A DNA stretch of 64,000 nt from positions 76,659-140,658 of the forward strand of contig MNCI01020757.1 in assembly GCA_015680685.1 (NCBI GenBank). The letters run 5' to 3'. This document shows, piece after piece, positions 44,546 to 56,543 of this stretch. This DNA is from Gnetum montanum. Its lineage: Eukaryota; Streptophyta; Gnetopsida; Gnetales; Gnetaceae. A program made the translations under genes and the position numbers. The notes under the pieces are model-generated. The model worked only from the letters and a program-made list of their open reading frames with translations, ran no database searches and was not told the DNA's origin. Numbering within the stretch: the stretch's first letter is position 1; each line of letters starts with the position of its first letter.

Positions 44546-46655
44546 TTAAGGGTTGGTGAACTGTCTTGAGTTACCTTGGGGGTAAGGTAACCTTTGGCAT
44601 GCTTGCCGTTTGTTCAATCGTGGGCTGAGTGCATACACCCTAGACTCTTGTAAATGTGAGATTATAGGGAAACATCCCTTAGGATGGTCATATTGACATA
44701 TTTCACATCCACTATCATTGTCTGTTTCCGACTCCACAACCTCTTTAATGGTGGAAACTTTGTCCTTACCCTTGCTACGTGCATGTTTAGCTTCTCTCTT
44801 TTTTCTTTTCTCACTACCTTGCTCTCTAGACTCCTCTACTATTTTAAGAAAAGATAGAAATCTATTGTCTAGGGAATCCCACATTTGGTCTACCTTTGCC
44901 AAAACTTCTAATGTCATCTTTTGGATAGGCAATTTTTTCCTATTCACCATCTCTTCGAGTGGTGATTCTTCTTCATCCTCACAAAATCTTACTCCCCTCT
45001 TTCGAAGAAAAGGATCTCGGTTATACTCTTCTACACTTTCTCTCTTCCATAGCTCACCTTCTTCCTTAGGAACTTGCTCCAACAGTCTTTGAATTTGATG
45101 GGACCTAAGCTCGGATAGTCTTCCTTAGGCATAAGTCCCAAGGATTCTTCTCGTTTCATGCCTAAACCCATCCATGAGATGGCGTAGTTGACCCCTTTGC
45201 AAATAACCATGGCCAAGACAACGATGTAACAGTGGATATATTGGCCCATGGTAGCATCAAAGGGTTCATGTCCTCCTTGTTTCTAGCCTTAGATTTGTTT
45301 TCGCATGTTGGACACTTGGGAGTACATTTGATACTTATCATTGAATAGTTCTAACATAGTACTCCACCTACGAATGGATTCCAGTTCTAAAGACTGGTAC
45401 AAGCTTTCTGCTTCTTTAACTAGTGTCTGCAAGAATGACTTAATTTTTTTCCATTCATTCTCTATGTTCTGTAAGGCACACGCATTATGGGATGCTTATA
45501 AATTATTTTGAGGATCAGTGTTGTATCCCTCTTCAAATCGTGGGATGTTGTTCATATCTAATCTCTTGATCCTACTATCTTTCTAGTGCCTTGTTGGAAT
45601 TCTAACAGCCTCAGTTATGTCTAACATACTTTGAGTAGCAAGTAGGGGTTCATCATGATCATCTCATCCATGGCGTCTATGATTCCTACATTGTTTCCTA
45701 CTCTCCCTTCTTCTATGTAATGACTCTCTAGAGTTCCCTCATCCCCTTTCCTGGCTGTTTTGTCTATGACTTCTACTTTGCCTACCTTTATCCCCATGGT
45801 ATTTTTCTTTATGAACACATCTGGATATTGAAAGAGAAGGTGAAGGAGATGATGAAGGTGAAGAAGAAGGAGAACCATCACCATGATGGTGTCTACTACC
45901 TTCTCTTCTACGGTCTCGACCTCGATTGCAATTGCAATCAGAATGTCCAACTTTATCATGAGTTCGTGTCCCTTTCTTGGACCCTTTGTGCCCATGGGTA
46001 TCAGAACTTAGGTTATGAATAATGGAATGAAGGTCTTGATACACAACCCCTTGGCCAAAGTCAAGGGGAGGAACATCGTAGTATGGACGACTACCTAAGG
46101 TAGGTTCACCACCCTCATTTTTGTTTAAGACATGTGGGGCATCCTGGGACTACTTACTCTTCAAAGACTTATGATGTCTCTCCTATTGCAAGTCCCTTTA
46201 ACATTGTCCTCCCATGGGATAGTATTCTCTCGAGTTATGGTCTTGCACAACATATTCTGTGTATAAATGTGGCATGCCAATTCGTGTGAGAGCACAAAGA
46301 AGCATGCTTGGGATTGAACAATCGAGTGGTAACACTATATTACCTTCTAAGTCTTGCCAATGTAGTTGTTCATCTTGATGGAGGATAAAGACAAAGTTTG
46401 GTATATACTCATTAGGATGAATATATACCACTCAAACTTGTTGAGGAATTGGCAGATCAACGTCATGTGTATTATGCTATTAATTGTTTCTTGTTTCAAA
46501 CCTAGGCAGTGAGGCACTTTCGTACTAAGAAAAAGACATATTTGTTGATTTAGTGTGCAATGTATTCTTGTTTATTATTTTCTCAACCAACCCTAAGGGT
46601 TCATTCCAACAATGTGAATAATTTCCTATGTTCTAGTTAGTGCACAAACAACTAA
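44546..46655 (-). pseudogene. G2 gag
   Basis: Pieces in order on the minus strand: 46431-46198 (an N-terminal domain, HQDEQLHWQDLEGNIVLPL), a strongly basic Ser/Arg/His-rich stretch 46044-45621, an unassigned middle, 45249-45031 with WMGLGMKREESLGL, and 45082-44546 with Glu/Lys-rich helices ending in CEICQYDHPKGC, a possible C-C-H-C knuckle. The two last frames overlap through a frameshift near 45070. I do not recognise the usual gag SWxxF motif in this family. The basic stretch is shared with the truncated copy at 9177-10350. Confidence 0.6.
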
Positions 46656-46675
46656 GTCCTCGACAATGACGTCAA
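46656..46675 (-). other. G2 primer-binding site
   Basis: Minus strand TTGACGTCATTGTCGAGGAC starts right at the end of the 5' LTR. Confidence 0.6.
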
Positions 46676-47461
46676 TGATGAGCGGCAAGGTACCCCTACG
46701 CTCAACCATATGAATATGAGAATTTCACGCATGATCTAGTCGAATTCCAAGGACTAAGTGCTTATGCACCCTTGTGGAACAAGGATGGATTGGTTGATCA
46801 TTGTGTTCCTAAGCTTACCTGTATGTCACGATTGTATGGTTAAGTAAGCTTGAGGCATATGATTTTTATGGCTTTTATGTTTTTATGTCTTGTTGCTAAT
46901 AAGGGAGGAGAGAGAGATATAACTAAGTGACTAATTTAACTTATCTACTAATTAACTAGGCTTTAAACTAATCCTAACACCAATATCCATTCTCACTTGC
47001 CATACACATCCTGAACTAGTGCAAGGCTACTAGGATTACCAAACGCTAATCATTATTGGGTTAGTGCATAAAATAAAATAAACTCATAAGAAAATAAAAT
47101 AAAAGAAATGGGTAAGAAAAAAAATCTCAAGTGCTGCAAGGATGAGTCCAATAGCTCATTTGTATTGCCGTACACAAGGTGTGCTCAGGTACACAATGCT
47201 CGAATAAAGATCCATCCACACTTAGACCTCCTACTGTGGGCACTTGGAAAATACTCTAACTTGACTCCTAAAAGACTTCCCTTGAAAGAATTCCTTCCAA
47301 GGCTTCTTCCAAGACTTCTTCCTTCTGAATTGTACACCTGGGCACTATATTTATAGGCTTTGGAGCAACTACTCTAATAATTAGAAAAACTGGCAATCTA
47401 ATTTTAGAGAAATTGCCACTCTAATAATTAGAATAAACCACTAGAGTAACTGCTCTCATCA
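46676..47461 (-). repeat. G2 5' LTR
   Basis: 786 bp, TGATGAGCGG to GCTCTCATCA. It matches 38744-39574 along its length except for a block of about 70 bp missing near 47060. Confidence 0.9.
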
Positions 47462-47784
47462 ATATTTACATGGTAAATTTAAATAACCTTTTTATTTGTA
47501 ACTATCTTTTATCGTGATTCAATAACCTTTTTTTCCAATCATACAAGTTAGTATATGTAGTTCTAGAATACCTTAGTTTTGTAGGGTGTTTAGACTAAAA
47601 CTTTTGAGATAAGAATGTTCAAACCTAAGATATTTTTCTAACAATATTTACTCCAAGACATATAGTCAAATTAGGAGGTGGAAGAGGGAGGGAGGCGGGG
47701 TGGGGTGTGTTGGTTTGTTGTTGTTGAACATCCAAAAAAGTAATAATTAAAAAATTCAAAGTACATTAAATCTTTAACACAAAA

Positions 47785-48215
47785 GAGAGCCCAATGATTT
47801 TGATGATACCATTTCAAGCTTTCATCCTTACAACTAATATTGAAAAGTATTTCCTCTAAGGTAGGAAAGTCATCAATTGTTACCCTTATTCAAAAGCATC
47901 CTCATAGGTTTTTACTTCTTACTGAAGGATTTCTTGTAAAGAAAAGAAGAATATTCTCTCTAATAGCAACAAAAGTTGAAAAATTTTCAACATGAGCCTC
48001 CAAAACAAAATAAATTAATATTTAAGTTCTAAAAAAAGCATAGTTATGCTCTTGGTGCTATAAAATATTTATAAGAAGTAAAAACTCATGAGGGTGCTTC
48101 TGAATAAGGATAAGGCTTGATCCTTTTTCAATCCAAGAGGGGAGGACTTTTAGGATTGGTTGTAAAGATGAAAACCTAAAAAGATATTCCCAAAACCATT
48201 AAGCTTTTTCTTTAT
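47785..48215. repeat. Imperfect foldback (inverted repeat)
   Basis: The left arm 47785-47925 and the reverse complement of 48068-48215 match over about 140 bases. The best part is TTACCCTTATTCAAAAGCAT at 47880 against TTATCCTTATTCAGAAGCAC, followed by a shared TTTTTACTTCTTA. The arms are separated by about 140 bases. It may be a MITE-like element or two inverted LINE tails. Confidence 0.65.
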
Positions 48216-48265
48216 ACTTTTTCTTTGATGATTTGATATACTCTAAATTTTTTAATTATATTATT

Positions 48266-48297
48266 TATTTATTTTTGGGATCCAACACCATCCCCCC
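48266..48297 (+). repeat. Possible LINE 3' terminus
   Basis: TATTTTTGGGATCCAACACC followed by ATCCCCCC resembles the hairpin end of LINE A (36895-36916). It suggests that a decayed plus-strand LINE ends here. Confidence 0.35.
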
Positions 48298-48399
48298 ATT
48301 CCCTCCCACCCTACCTCTCCCTCTCCTTGTCCACCCACCCCCCCTCAAGGCCCACCCACATAAATGATTATATCCTTTAAGGTCCTTAGATTATTAATA

Positions 48400-49915
48400 A
48401 TTTTTTAGCAAATCATTTTTTCTAAAGATTTTAGCAAGGAAATCTTCAAGGCCTCTAGTATGCATAGCTCTTATCTTATAATATAAGTGCATCAAAGAAT
48501 TCTTGAAGCATAAATTATAGTGAAAGAACTTAAAATAGCTATTTTTAGTTTGGCAAATGATAAAGCTACAAGATTTGGTGGTTTTCATATTGAATTTTTG
48601 AACAAGCATTAGGATATTGCTAGAGATTATCCATTTTATATTTTACAATAAGTTATTAAAAAAGTTTCACTTAGTAAAAATATTAGTAAAGGTATAATTT
48701 TCCTTCTTCATAAGAATAAATATCTTCAACATACTAGTAACTATAGATCTATTACTCTTCATAATAATACCTATAAGATTTTAGATAAATTTATGACTTG
48801 TCTAATTTAGAATGTTATAAAGAATATCATTAGACCTAAGCAAATGGGTTTTAGTAAAAATGGACATATGTTAAATAATGATGTTGCCACTTAAGAGGGA
48901 ATTTAGTGGGCTTTTAATACAAACCAAGACATTGCTTTTTATTACTTTAGATTATGTTAAAGCTTATGATACGATTGAAGGAAATTTCATTATTTGTTGT
49001 TTCTATAAATTGAGATTTGGTGATTATTTTATTCATCTTGTTCGTACCTTGCTCAATAATGTTAATTCTCAAGTTGCTACAAATTTTAGATTGAGTTCCT
49101 TATTTTCTCTTTAACAATCAATTCATCAAGGTTGTTCTCTAGCTACTTATCTTATTATTGTTGTTGCAAACTTTCTTTCATATAATTTGTTGTATGATCT
49201 ACAAAGAAATATCATTAAGGAAATTTCAGTTAATAATCAAGGTATGTTGCTTAACATGCACTTTGCAGGTGAATCTTTTTTATGATTAATAGTTATTTAC
49301 AACATATTAATACTCTATTAATGATAATATTAATGAGTAGATTACTCTCAAGCCTTGGAAAACTATAAAAAATGATTTTGTCTTTTAAATTTTAAGAATA
49401 GAGTTTTTAAGCTTACTATTACTATTATGTGGAATTATGTGATTGAAAAAATTGAAAAGAAGTTGATAAATGGAAAGAAAAAAAAGCTCTCACTTATTGG
49501 AAATATTTTAGTTATTAAGTAAATACTCCAATCAACTTATGTTTATTAGTCTAGTTGTTGGGATCCTTATAAAACTTCTAATGATAGTATTAATTGTATT
49601 ATCCATTGGTTTCTTTGGTTTGTTAAACAACACAAAAAAGCTTTTTGAAAATTTCTTGGGATATTTGCACTAGTAGTAAGAAAGATGAATGAATTGGCCT
49701 CATTAATTATTATAACAAGGGTATTCCTCTCATAGCAAAATGGATTGCAAAGTGCATTAATGGAGATGACATTTTGATATTCCTTTTAAAATATAGACTT
49801 ATGCAAGAAAAACCTTAAAATGATAATAGTTGGTCTTTTAATAATTTTCTTTAATGTTTGTTTTTTCCTGTAGGCCATTTCTATCTTAGCTCTTTAGTTT
49901 TTAAACAAATTTCAA
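48400..49915 (+). pseudogene. LINE C reverse transcriptase remnant
   Basis: Plus-strand RT in shifting frames: FGGFHIEFLNKH (48565), KGIIFLLHKNKYL (48690), NYRSITLHNNTYKIL (48750), KQMGFSKNGHMLNND (48840), TLDYVKAYDTIEGNF (48945) and MHFAGESF (49255) at the FADD site. It parallels LINE A RT 34300-35040 block by block, is far more AT-rich, and carries many stops. The following bases to about 49900 match the thumb region (GKYLV-like). No endonuclease was found upstream. Confidence 0.7.
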
Positions 49916-49934
49916 AAACATAATGTAAACATAG

Positions 49935-50464
49935 TGATGAGCGCTTGGGTATTCCAACACTCAACCATACAAGTCATGAGTGTTCATGTGTAACCTGATC
50001 ATAATCCATGGATGTATAATGTAAGTATACTAGTAGTTGATGTTTAGTTCACAATTTTTGTCTTCTCATATAGAGTTAGCAAAGTTCAAGTCATATGGTT
50101 TAACTCCTAGTAAGGTATATGATATGTTGATGTTATTTGGCTTGAATTATACTAAGTGCTAACATGGTGAAAATAAGGATAAAATCTAAGTCTATGAGCA
50201 ATTAAAATATAACGTTATTCTAGCCTATGGGCAATAAACAACCATTCTTGTTTTCCATACATGTCTTAGGCTAATATAACCATTATTGGGATAACTAGGT
50301 GATTTCACTACTAAGCAAATCAAGTGAAGTCATTATTGGCTTATCATATAGTTACACATTCTACTTGAAACCACTAATACTTATACCACCCATTACATCA
50401 CATCTACAATAACATATACAAATCTATGATATCATAACTAGCTACATAATCTCTTATTTTATCA
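49935..50464 (-). repeat. G2-like LTR (3' LTR)
   Basis: TGATGAGCGC to TTTATCA, 530 bp, followed on the internal side by the G2 polypurine tract form (minus: GTCATGGGGTA) and by ACTCATCC...GAG as in the other copies. It shares CAACCATACAAGTCATGAGTG with the LTR at 10378. It is shorter than the other G2 LTRs. Confidence 0.65.
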
Positions 50465-51370
50465 TACCCCATGACTGACTAAAAACTCATCCTTGAGTTA
50501 AAACAAAAGGAGGATAGAGTTTCTTACAACCTTTCTAGGGTTATATGCAGATTTGATACTATGCCTTTCATACATGATTGACTTTATTATAAATGTTGCA
50601 TTGTGGTTTTAGTGGTATTTACAAAATTATTATGCAATGCATGATTGACGTAGGTGACAAAGAAAATCAAAATGAAATGAATCAAAGCTCAATGTAGTCT
50701 ACAAATTCCAAGTTGTGGTAGCTTCTACATTGACATATTTCTTTTATCACTGGGATTTTGGAATTAATATTTGTTCAAGAGTACTCAAAGCTTTTCCTCT
50801 TTTGATCTTGGATCATGTACTGTCTAGGAGAATTCTGCAATGTTTTTTGGAGTTGGTACTTATCATAAACATGGTAACTATGGGAACATCTTCTTGCCCT
50901 TCATATACCATGCCACAAACTCCCTTCTTTCTTCTTCGAAAGCTCTAGCTATCTTTCTTAATTCTTGATAATCGATCATCCTCCTAGCTAAATTTTTTGC
51001 TACATCTTTTTTGTCCTAGTAGCTAGCTTTAATCACTTAGAGCTTATAGTTTGCAATGTGAAGCTTTTATTGTGCATCCTTTATGTTTAGAAACTTTTTC
51101 TTGTATAATGCATATATTGGGGCCACTTGTACTCTAGTTCTATTCTAGGCCTACCTATTATTAACATGGCTAGATTAGTAAAAGACCTCAAGGAAAATTC
51201 ATGTTGTAGAAGAAACCCCATAGGAAAAATATTTATCATAATTTGGTGGAGATTTGAAGGTAGAAATAATTACCTCATTTTTTGACCAAAAATCCCACCA
51301 TATGGCCTTGTGTTGGCATACGTTTTAAGTGATTTCCAATGTAAAAAATAAGGTTTTTAGCCCACACATT
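50465..51370 (-). pseudogene. Coiled-coil ORF remnant beside the G2-like LTR
   Basis: Minus strand 51120-50881 reads one frame rich in Lys, Arg, Glu and Ala with three stops: YALYKKKFLNIKDAQ, DKKDVAKNLARRMIDYQELR, then FEEERREFVAWYMKGKKMFP. It looks like a coiled coil, lies between the LTR and whatever remains of the element, and could be part of an accessory ORF. It is not recognisably related to the accessory ORF at 57898-58788. Confidence 0.3.
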
Positions 51371-52356
51371 GTAAATTCCATTATTACCATCGTTTGGGGG
51401 CTAGAAATGCTACACAAGCTACAAAAATTGACTTTTTATCTCCCACATTGCACATTTGAGCTCCACACACTATGTTAGCATGTTGAATTTGGACTTTGAT
51501 TTCGTATGCTACACATCCTAGTTCCACACATTGTCGTAGTGCATGGGGTAGCATGCGGCACTTGGGTTTTGAATCCACATGCTGCACTTTCACTGAAGAA
51601 TAACTTATAATACTTCAAAACTATAATGAATGCTAGCACAATAGATTTCTAGACTAGTTAAGCTAGATTCAACACTAATTTTAGGACTTTTGCTAGATCA
51701 TGGTTTTGGGTAGAAATAATAGAGCATGGCAACAAATTCTCACAACATTTTGTAGCATAGATTCCTAAGTGTAGAGCAAATTTATAGTAACATTTATTGT
51801 GTAGATTAAAAAATAGACCACTATAGATCTCTAGTAGAACATACCTTGCAACCTACACTAGGTTGCAAAAGATATTTTATGTTCTTAGGCTTTTCGAAGC
51901 CTTGATTTGTACCTTCTAAACCATCAATTTTGAACATTATTTGCTTATAGTATTAAATACGAAGTTTGTAGTTTTCTTCTATTTTTGCCATATTTTCTTG
52001 CACATTTTCTTCACTTTGTGATTTGTTCTTATGTCTAGCATTAAAACATCATTGTCAAATGTTGCAATTTATTTTCCTCATATGTTTTTGTTTACTTTTA
52101 AATAACCATCTAGTAATAGATTTCCCATGTTGTTAAGTGATGGCTAGGCCATCTAAGATGCTCCAAGATATTTTTGAGGCCTATGAATCTTAGAGTAAAA
52201 AAAAACTTTAAGCATTATAACAAGGTGTGATACTCATTCTTATAATGATTTTGATGCATTGAGTCATGAGAATTGTGATGTTGAATTTAATGACCTTGAG
52301 TCATGGGGCCATATTGCCTTCCAACTTATGAGAGGTCATCAAGAATAACATTTTTT
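51371..52356. other. No gene recognised
   Basis: Several short repeats of the type CCACA-TTG-CACAT and GCATGxGGxA near 51380-51600. The last 200 bases precede a polypurine tract and may be the 3' part of a plus-strand LTR element. Confidence 0.35.
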
Positions 52357-53278
52357 AAGAGGGAGGGATATGATAAGGACATCACCCTAGCTTCTTCATG
52401 TATTTCTTGTTTTCAATGTGTCCTAGCAGTTTTATGAGTGGGCATTTGTGTTTTGGAGTTATTTTAGAGTCATTTACATATGTTTCTAGCTTTAGGTAGG
52501 CAATTGTAATGAGGAAATGAGTCACAGTTGATCATAATGATGAGTTGTAGGCTATAGTGAGCTGTAGTCAACTACAGTTCATAGAAGAATGAATAATTTC
52601 ATGTTTCTTATATCAAGCAATGAATTGCATGCCATTATGAGTTGTAGTAAGATTGCAGTCTAAGTTTGCAAGCTATAGTTCATCATAGACATTAGAGAAA
52701 TACAAGTAGAAAATGAATAATTTTACTAGTCCAAGAAAGTTATGTGTCATAGTCTAGTCACATATTGAAAAGTTTGAGGGAGTGAAAGCTATAGTCACTT
52801 GCAATTTTAAAAAAAATAAATTTTTGAAATGTGCACAAATTTTTAAAGGAAGGCCAATGATTTGGGTAGGTTAAGGGTCATGCCAACAATTATAAAAGGG
52901 TATCTAAGGTTCAAAGAAAGGGAGAGAGAGTTTAAGGTAAGGTATGAAACAAGAGTGAGAGCACTTAAGAGAGAGGGTAGCCAAAGGAAAGGTGAAGAGT
53001 CTCCTATGAGTGCTACCTTACTTTGAACTTATATGCTTCAAGTATGAGTAAGTTTGAGGGATTGAGAAGAGACATGTTTGGCCTTTAAGATCCTTGGAAT
53101 AGTTGAGTTGAGCTTGGATTCTCATTGTTGATGTGATTTTTATTTTGAGATTGATTAATAGAGGGAGAATTTCTTCATTTCATTATATTCTTGTTTTCTA
53201 AGCTAATTTGACTTAGAAGAGTGTGGAATTGGGACCATTTAGGGTTTGTTGAGATAGATCCTTACCATAATTCTATCA
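52357..53278 (+). repeat. LTR of a third family with polypurine tract
   Basis: AAGAGGGAGGGATA (52357-52370) looks like a polypurine tract and is directly followed by TGATAAGGAC. About 908 bases later the sequence TTCTATCA (to 53278) could be the LTR end (TGATA...TATCA). A TATAAAAGGG box at 52897 followed by purine-rich leader is consistent with a promoter in the LTR. A perfect palindrome CTGTAGT-CA-ACTACAG lies at 52562-52577. No second LTR was seen. Confidence 0.4.
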
Positions 53279-53779
53279 TGAATTTAGTCTTATATACTTA
53301 ATATGTAAACACAAATAAAAGATATAAAATCACCATATGACTATATGATAATATCACACACTTCTCATTACATTCAACTATGACTTTGGAAATATGATAT
53401 AATATGAATAATCACCATTAGACTTTGGAAATAGATGTTGTGGATTTTGTTAAGGGATGTCTTGTTAGGATAAAATTGTAAATAAGAAATTAGTAGACAT
53501 TTTTCAACTTTTGATATGCTACATATTCCTTAAATTACTATTTTGATGAACTTTATTACTAGCTTATCTACAATAATGGGGGTTTCCACTATTTTAATGG
53601 TGGTGAACAACATTTTTTAAAGTATTTTCCGAAAATAGATAGAATAACAAGTCCAAGATAAATCTTTTTTTATTAAAAAATGTAAGTAAACTTTTTTGAG
53701 CTATCATAAGAATGATTTTATAAGAGGGTGGGGTGTTAAAAATGCAAAAGAATTGTAATATAGTTTAATTAGAACCTTA
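53279..53779. other. No gene recognised
   Basis: AT-rich filler between the LTR and the tRNA-like repeat. Confidence 0.4.
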
Positions 53780-53875
53780 TAACTTAGCATTGTCCACTAG
53801 AATCAAACCCATGACTTGAAGCTTTCAAATCAAGTGTCTTACCACTAGGTTAACACTTCATTATTCAAGAATGGT
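53780..53875 (-). repeat. tRNA-like repeat (SINE candidate), copy 3
   Basis: The minus strand reads AGTGTTAACCTAGTGGTAAG (A-box form), CACTTGATTTGAAAGCTTCAAG, CATGGGTTTGATTCTAG (B-box form) and the shared GGACAATGCTAAGTTATAA tail. It is the best preserved match to copy 1. Confidence 0.5.
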
Positions 53876-54369
53876 TTTATATAGGAAATTCACTTTATAC
53901 TTAGTGTGATGAAATCCCCTTGGTTCTATTAGATAAAACAATTTTAGAATTCCCTATATAGAATTTTCTAATTCATAACTTAATATTGTCACTATAATTG
54001 ATCCTATAAATTAGGAATTCCATGTTGAGGCTATTATTGAGTATCAAACCTCAAAAAAATTACTCATAATGAGCAAAGAAAATTTAGAGTACATCAGAGG
54101 CTTAAAATTGAGTAGACATCATTGAAAAAAAAATATTGAAAGAAAAAAGTTTTTGATTTTAGAACTATCTACTTACATGTCTAGTCTTACAATTGATACT
54201 TTGAAAAAAAAAGTGAAAAAAATTAATTGCTAGTAGAGAGGAAGGTCCCACTCCTAACAAAATTTATATCACTTTTTAACAAAAGGATTTGAGATAGAGA
54301 GATGTAGATAATACCAATATTTGTATTAAAGCAAGAAAGTGGTAGATCTTATGGAAGATCTTCACCTCA

Positions 54370-55560
54370 TCACTTATTATTGATCTTATGTTAAGAATCT
54401 TCACCATCAACTGTAATCTTTTTGTCGATACTAGTTTTAGTCTTTGAGTTAATTGTATTCTTGTTAGATAAGAAAAAATTTACTTTATGAACTATCTATT
54501 TAGGTTGCTTAATACTTTCTCTAGTACCAACACAACAAGTTTTGTCTTCTTTAGATTCTTTATTGCTATTTTATTAATCTTATCATTTACATTAATTTGA
54601 TTGTTTTTCTCTTCAATTTTATATTGTTTCTTCTTATCTTCAACTTCAACACACTATTTTCTTTTCTTTAGAATCTCTTTTCTTGAGTAGAAAAGGACAA
54701 GCATTAAACAAACATCTGTCATAATGGAAAAAGTTGCAAAAATTAGGAATATTATAATATGTAATTGACTGAATATAAGTCTTTTTTCTTGCTTGTAATA
54801 CCAAATCCTTTATACAATTGAGAAGGTTGATCTCAACAAAAAAATGTCTACAAGAATTAAAAGTTTAAGAACTAGACTCCATATGCTTAATGGGATCAAG
54901 AAGACTAAAATTTCCTACTTAGGTTTTTGAAAAATCAACAAAAAATCATATAACTCAACAAAACATGGAATGTTAGCATATTCTTCATATTGGACATCAA
55001 AAGTTGGAACCCACTTATAAATGATTAACATTGCATTCTTATGTATACAAGATTGTATATCTAGGGCATGTTGCACCATCAAAGCATTACCTAACTTAAC
55101 AAGTATAAAAAAATAAGAATAATACTTCACCTAAAAGACTTGGAAGTCATGTTTTTTTATCATATCATTTAACTGTGAAACAAAACATTGATTACAAGGT
55201 AGGTAACCAAAAATTTAAATGAACACATATTGTGATGAAATATTAGTAAATAATGACAAATATACATCATCAGGAAGAACAAAATTAGGTGTTTTTGTTG
55301 TATCAACATCACTAGAAGAAGGCATCACAACGTTTTTCTTACAAGCTTGTAAATATGCATTTTTAGAAGCAACAAAAATTTATGCATTAATAAAAGAAGT
55401 AGAAATTTCAACATTAGTTGAAGAAGATGGGAGTAGTACAGAATCCTCCTTAAGGAAATTCTAAAGAAATCATATTTTTTGGAGAAAAATCAAAGTCAGA
55501 AAAATTAGATCTAATAAAAAAATCCAATTCACTAAAGAAATATCAAATCTTAGTTTTATA
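54370..55560 (-). pseudogene. LINE ORF1 remnant (AT-rich subfamily), minus
   Basis: The minus strand parallels LINE A ORF1: FVLPDDVYLSLF (55290), IFGYLPCNQ (55200), YYSYFFILVKLGN (55110), KWVPTFDVQYEEY and IPCFVELYDFLLIF (55010-54925), then CNFFHYDRCLFNACP near 54740 (knuckle with one Cys changed) and a Lys/Glu/Asp-rich tail. It is the inverted relative of 28029-29330. Multiple stops. Confidence 0.65.
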
Positions 55561-55631
55561 TTATTATGACGTAGAATCAATCCTTAATAATAATACCTTG
55601 ACTCATAGTTTTCATGTTAAGGTTGATGAAT

Positions 55632-56531
55632 AATGAGTAGACCTTACATCCAACCATATGAATCACAAAGTGTTCATATATGATGTGGTAAAATTTTGGG
55701 GATTTATAGCCTTCTAAGTACACTGGTCTCTAGGAAGTGAAACTAATCGTTGCAATCGTTATCTTTCCAATTACACTTGTGAAATGCAAACGTATGCTTA
55801 AGTGCAATTGAGGCATATGATTTTTATTATTTTTATGTTTTATGTTCTAAGTTACCTAAGAATAAAGAATAATGAATACAGATATTTAATTGCTAATTTA
55901 ATCTGACTAGCCAACACTTAACTAATCCTAACATGAGCATCCATTCCCACTTGTTGTACACATCTTGAACATGTTTAATGCTACTAGATTGCCAAATGTT
56001 AAGCATAACTAGAATTACCAAGTGCTAAGCATATGCTCGAAGTGGTCATACTTATGTGCTTAATTAATCATTATTTAATCTATCTTAATCTAGCTTAATT
56101 TAATTACTTTAATTACTTACAACATTAAAGGAAATTACTCAAAATATTAAATGCATAAAGGAAACAATTAATCTATTTCAAAGTGTTGCAAGGTTTATAA
56201 GAAAGCTTATATTTATTATTGTACACACTGCAGTGCTCAAGTAAAATAATGCTCGAATAAAGATCCATACACTCTTTAACTCCTACTATGAGCACATACA
56301 AAATATTCTAACTTATAAATCTAAAAACTACTAATGCTTTGCGACAATTTATGAAAGGAATGTCATAAATGCGGCAAAATTTGCACATTTATAGGTGAAA
56401 CAAGGTGCCCCGTTGAGAGGTACATGTCAACAAGTTAGACCCTACATCGACGAGATCATGTTGATGGCATCTTGTTAGTGGGATCATGTCAACTACATCC
56501 TATTGATGCAGTCAATCATGATGCTTTATCA
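55632..56531 (-). repeat. G2 3' LTR
   Basis: Right end GCTTTATCA next to the polypurine tract (minus: ATCATGGGGGTA, 56532-56543). The left end is uncertain by about 10 bases (TGATGAATAATGAGTAG at 55624-55640). Internal blocks GAGGCATATGATTTTTAT (55810) and GCTCGAATAAAGATCCAT (56252) match the other G2 LTRs. Confidence 0.75.
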
Positions 56532-56543
56532 TACCCCCATGAT

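Larger units (their letters stand above)
38744..47461 (-). mobile_element. Complete G2 Ty3/gypsy retrotransposon with 5-bp TSD
   Basis: Minus-strand element of 8718 bp: 5' LTR 46676-47461, primer-binding site 46656-46675, gag, protease, RT, integrase end, a non-coding spacer, polypurine tract and 3' LTR 38744-39574. The flanking pentamer ATATT at 38739-38743 is repeated at 47462-47466. The LTRs are clearly alike but have many substitutions, and a block of about 70 bp is absent from the right one, so it is an old insertion. The RNase H and integrase N-terminus are missing because of a deletion. Stops and frameshifts are throughout. Confidence 0.9.

Noticed and set aside
44718-45092. Ser-rich plus-strand ORF
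   Set aside because: Shadow of the Glu/Lys-rich gag on the minus strand.
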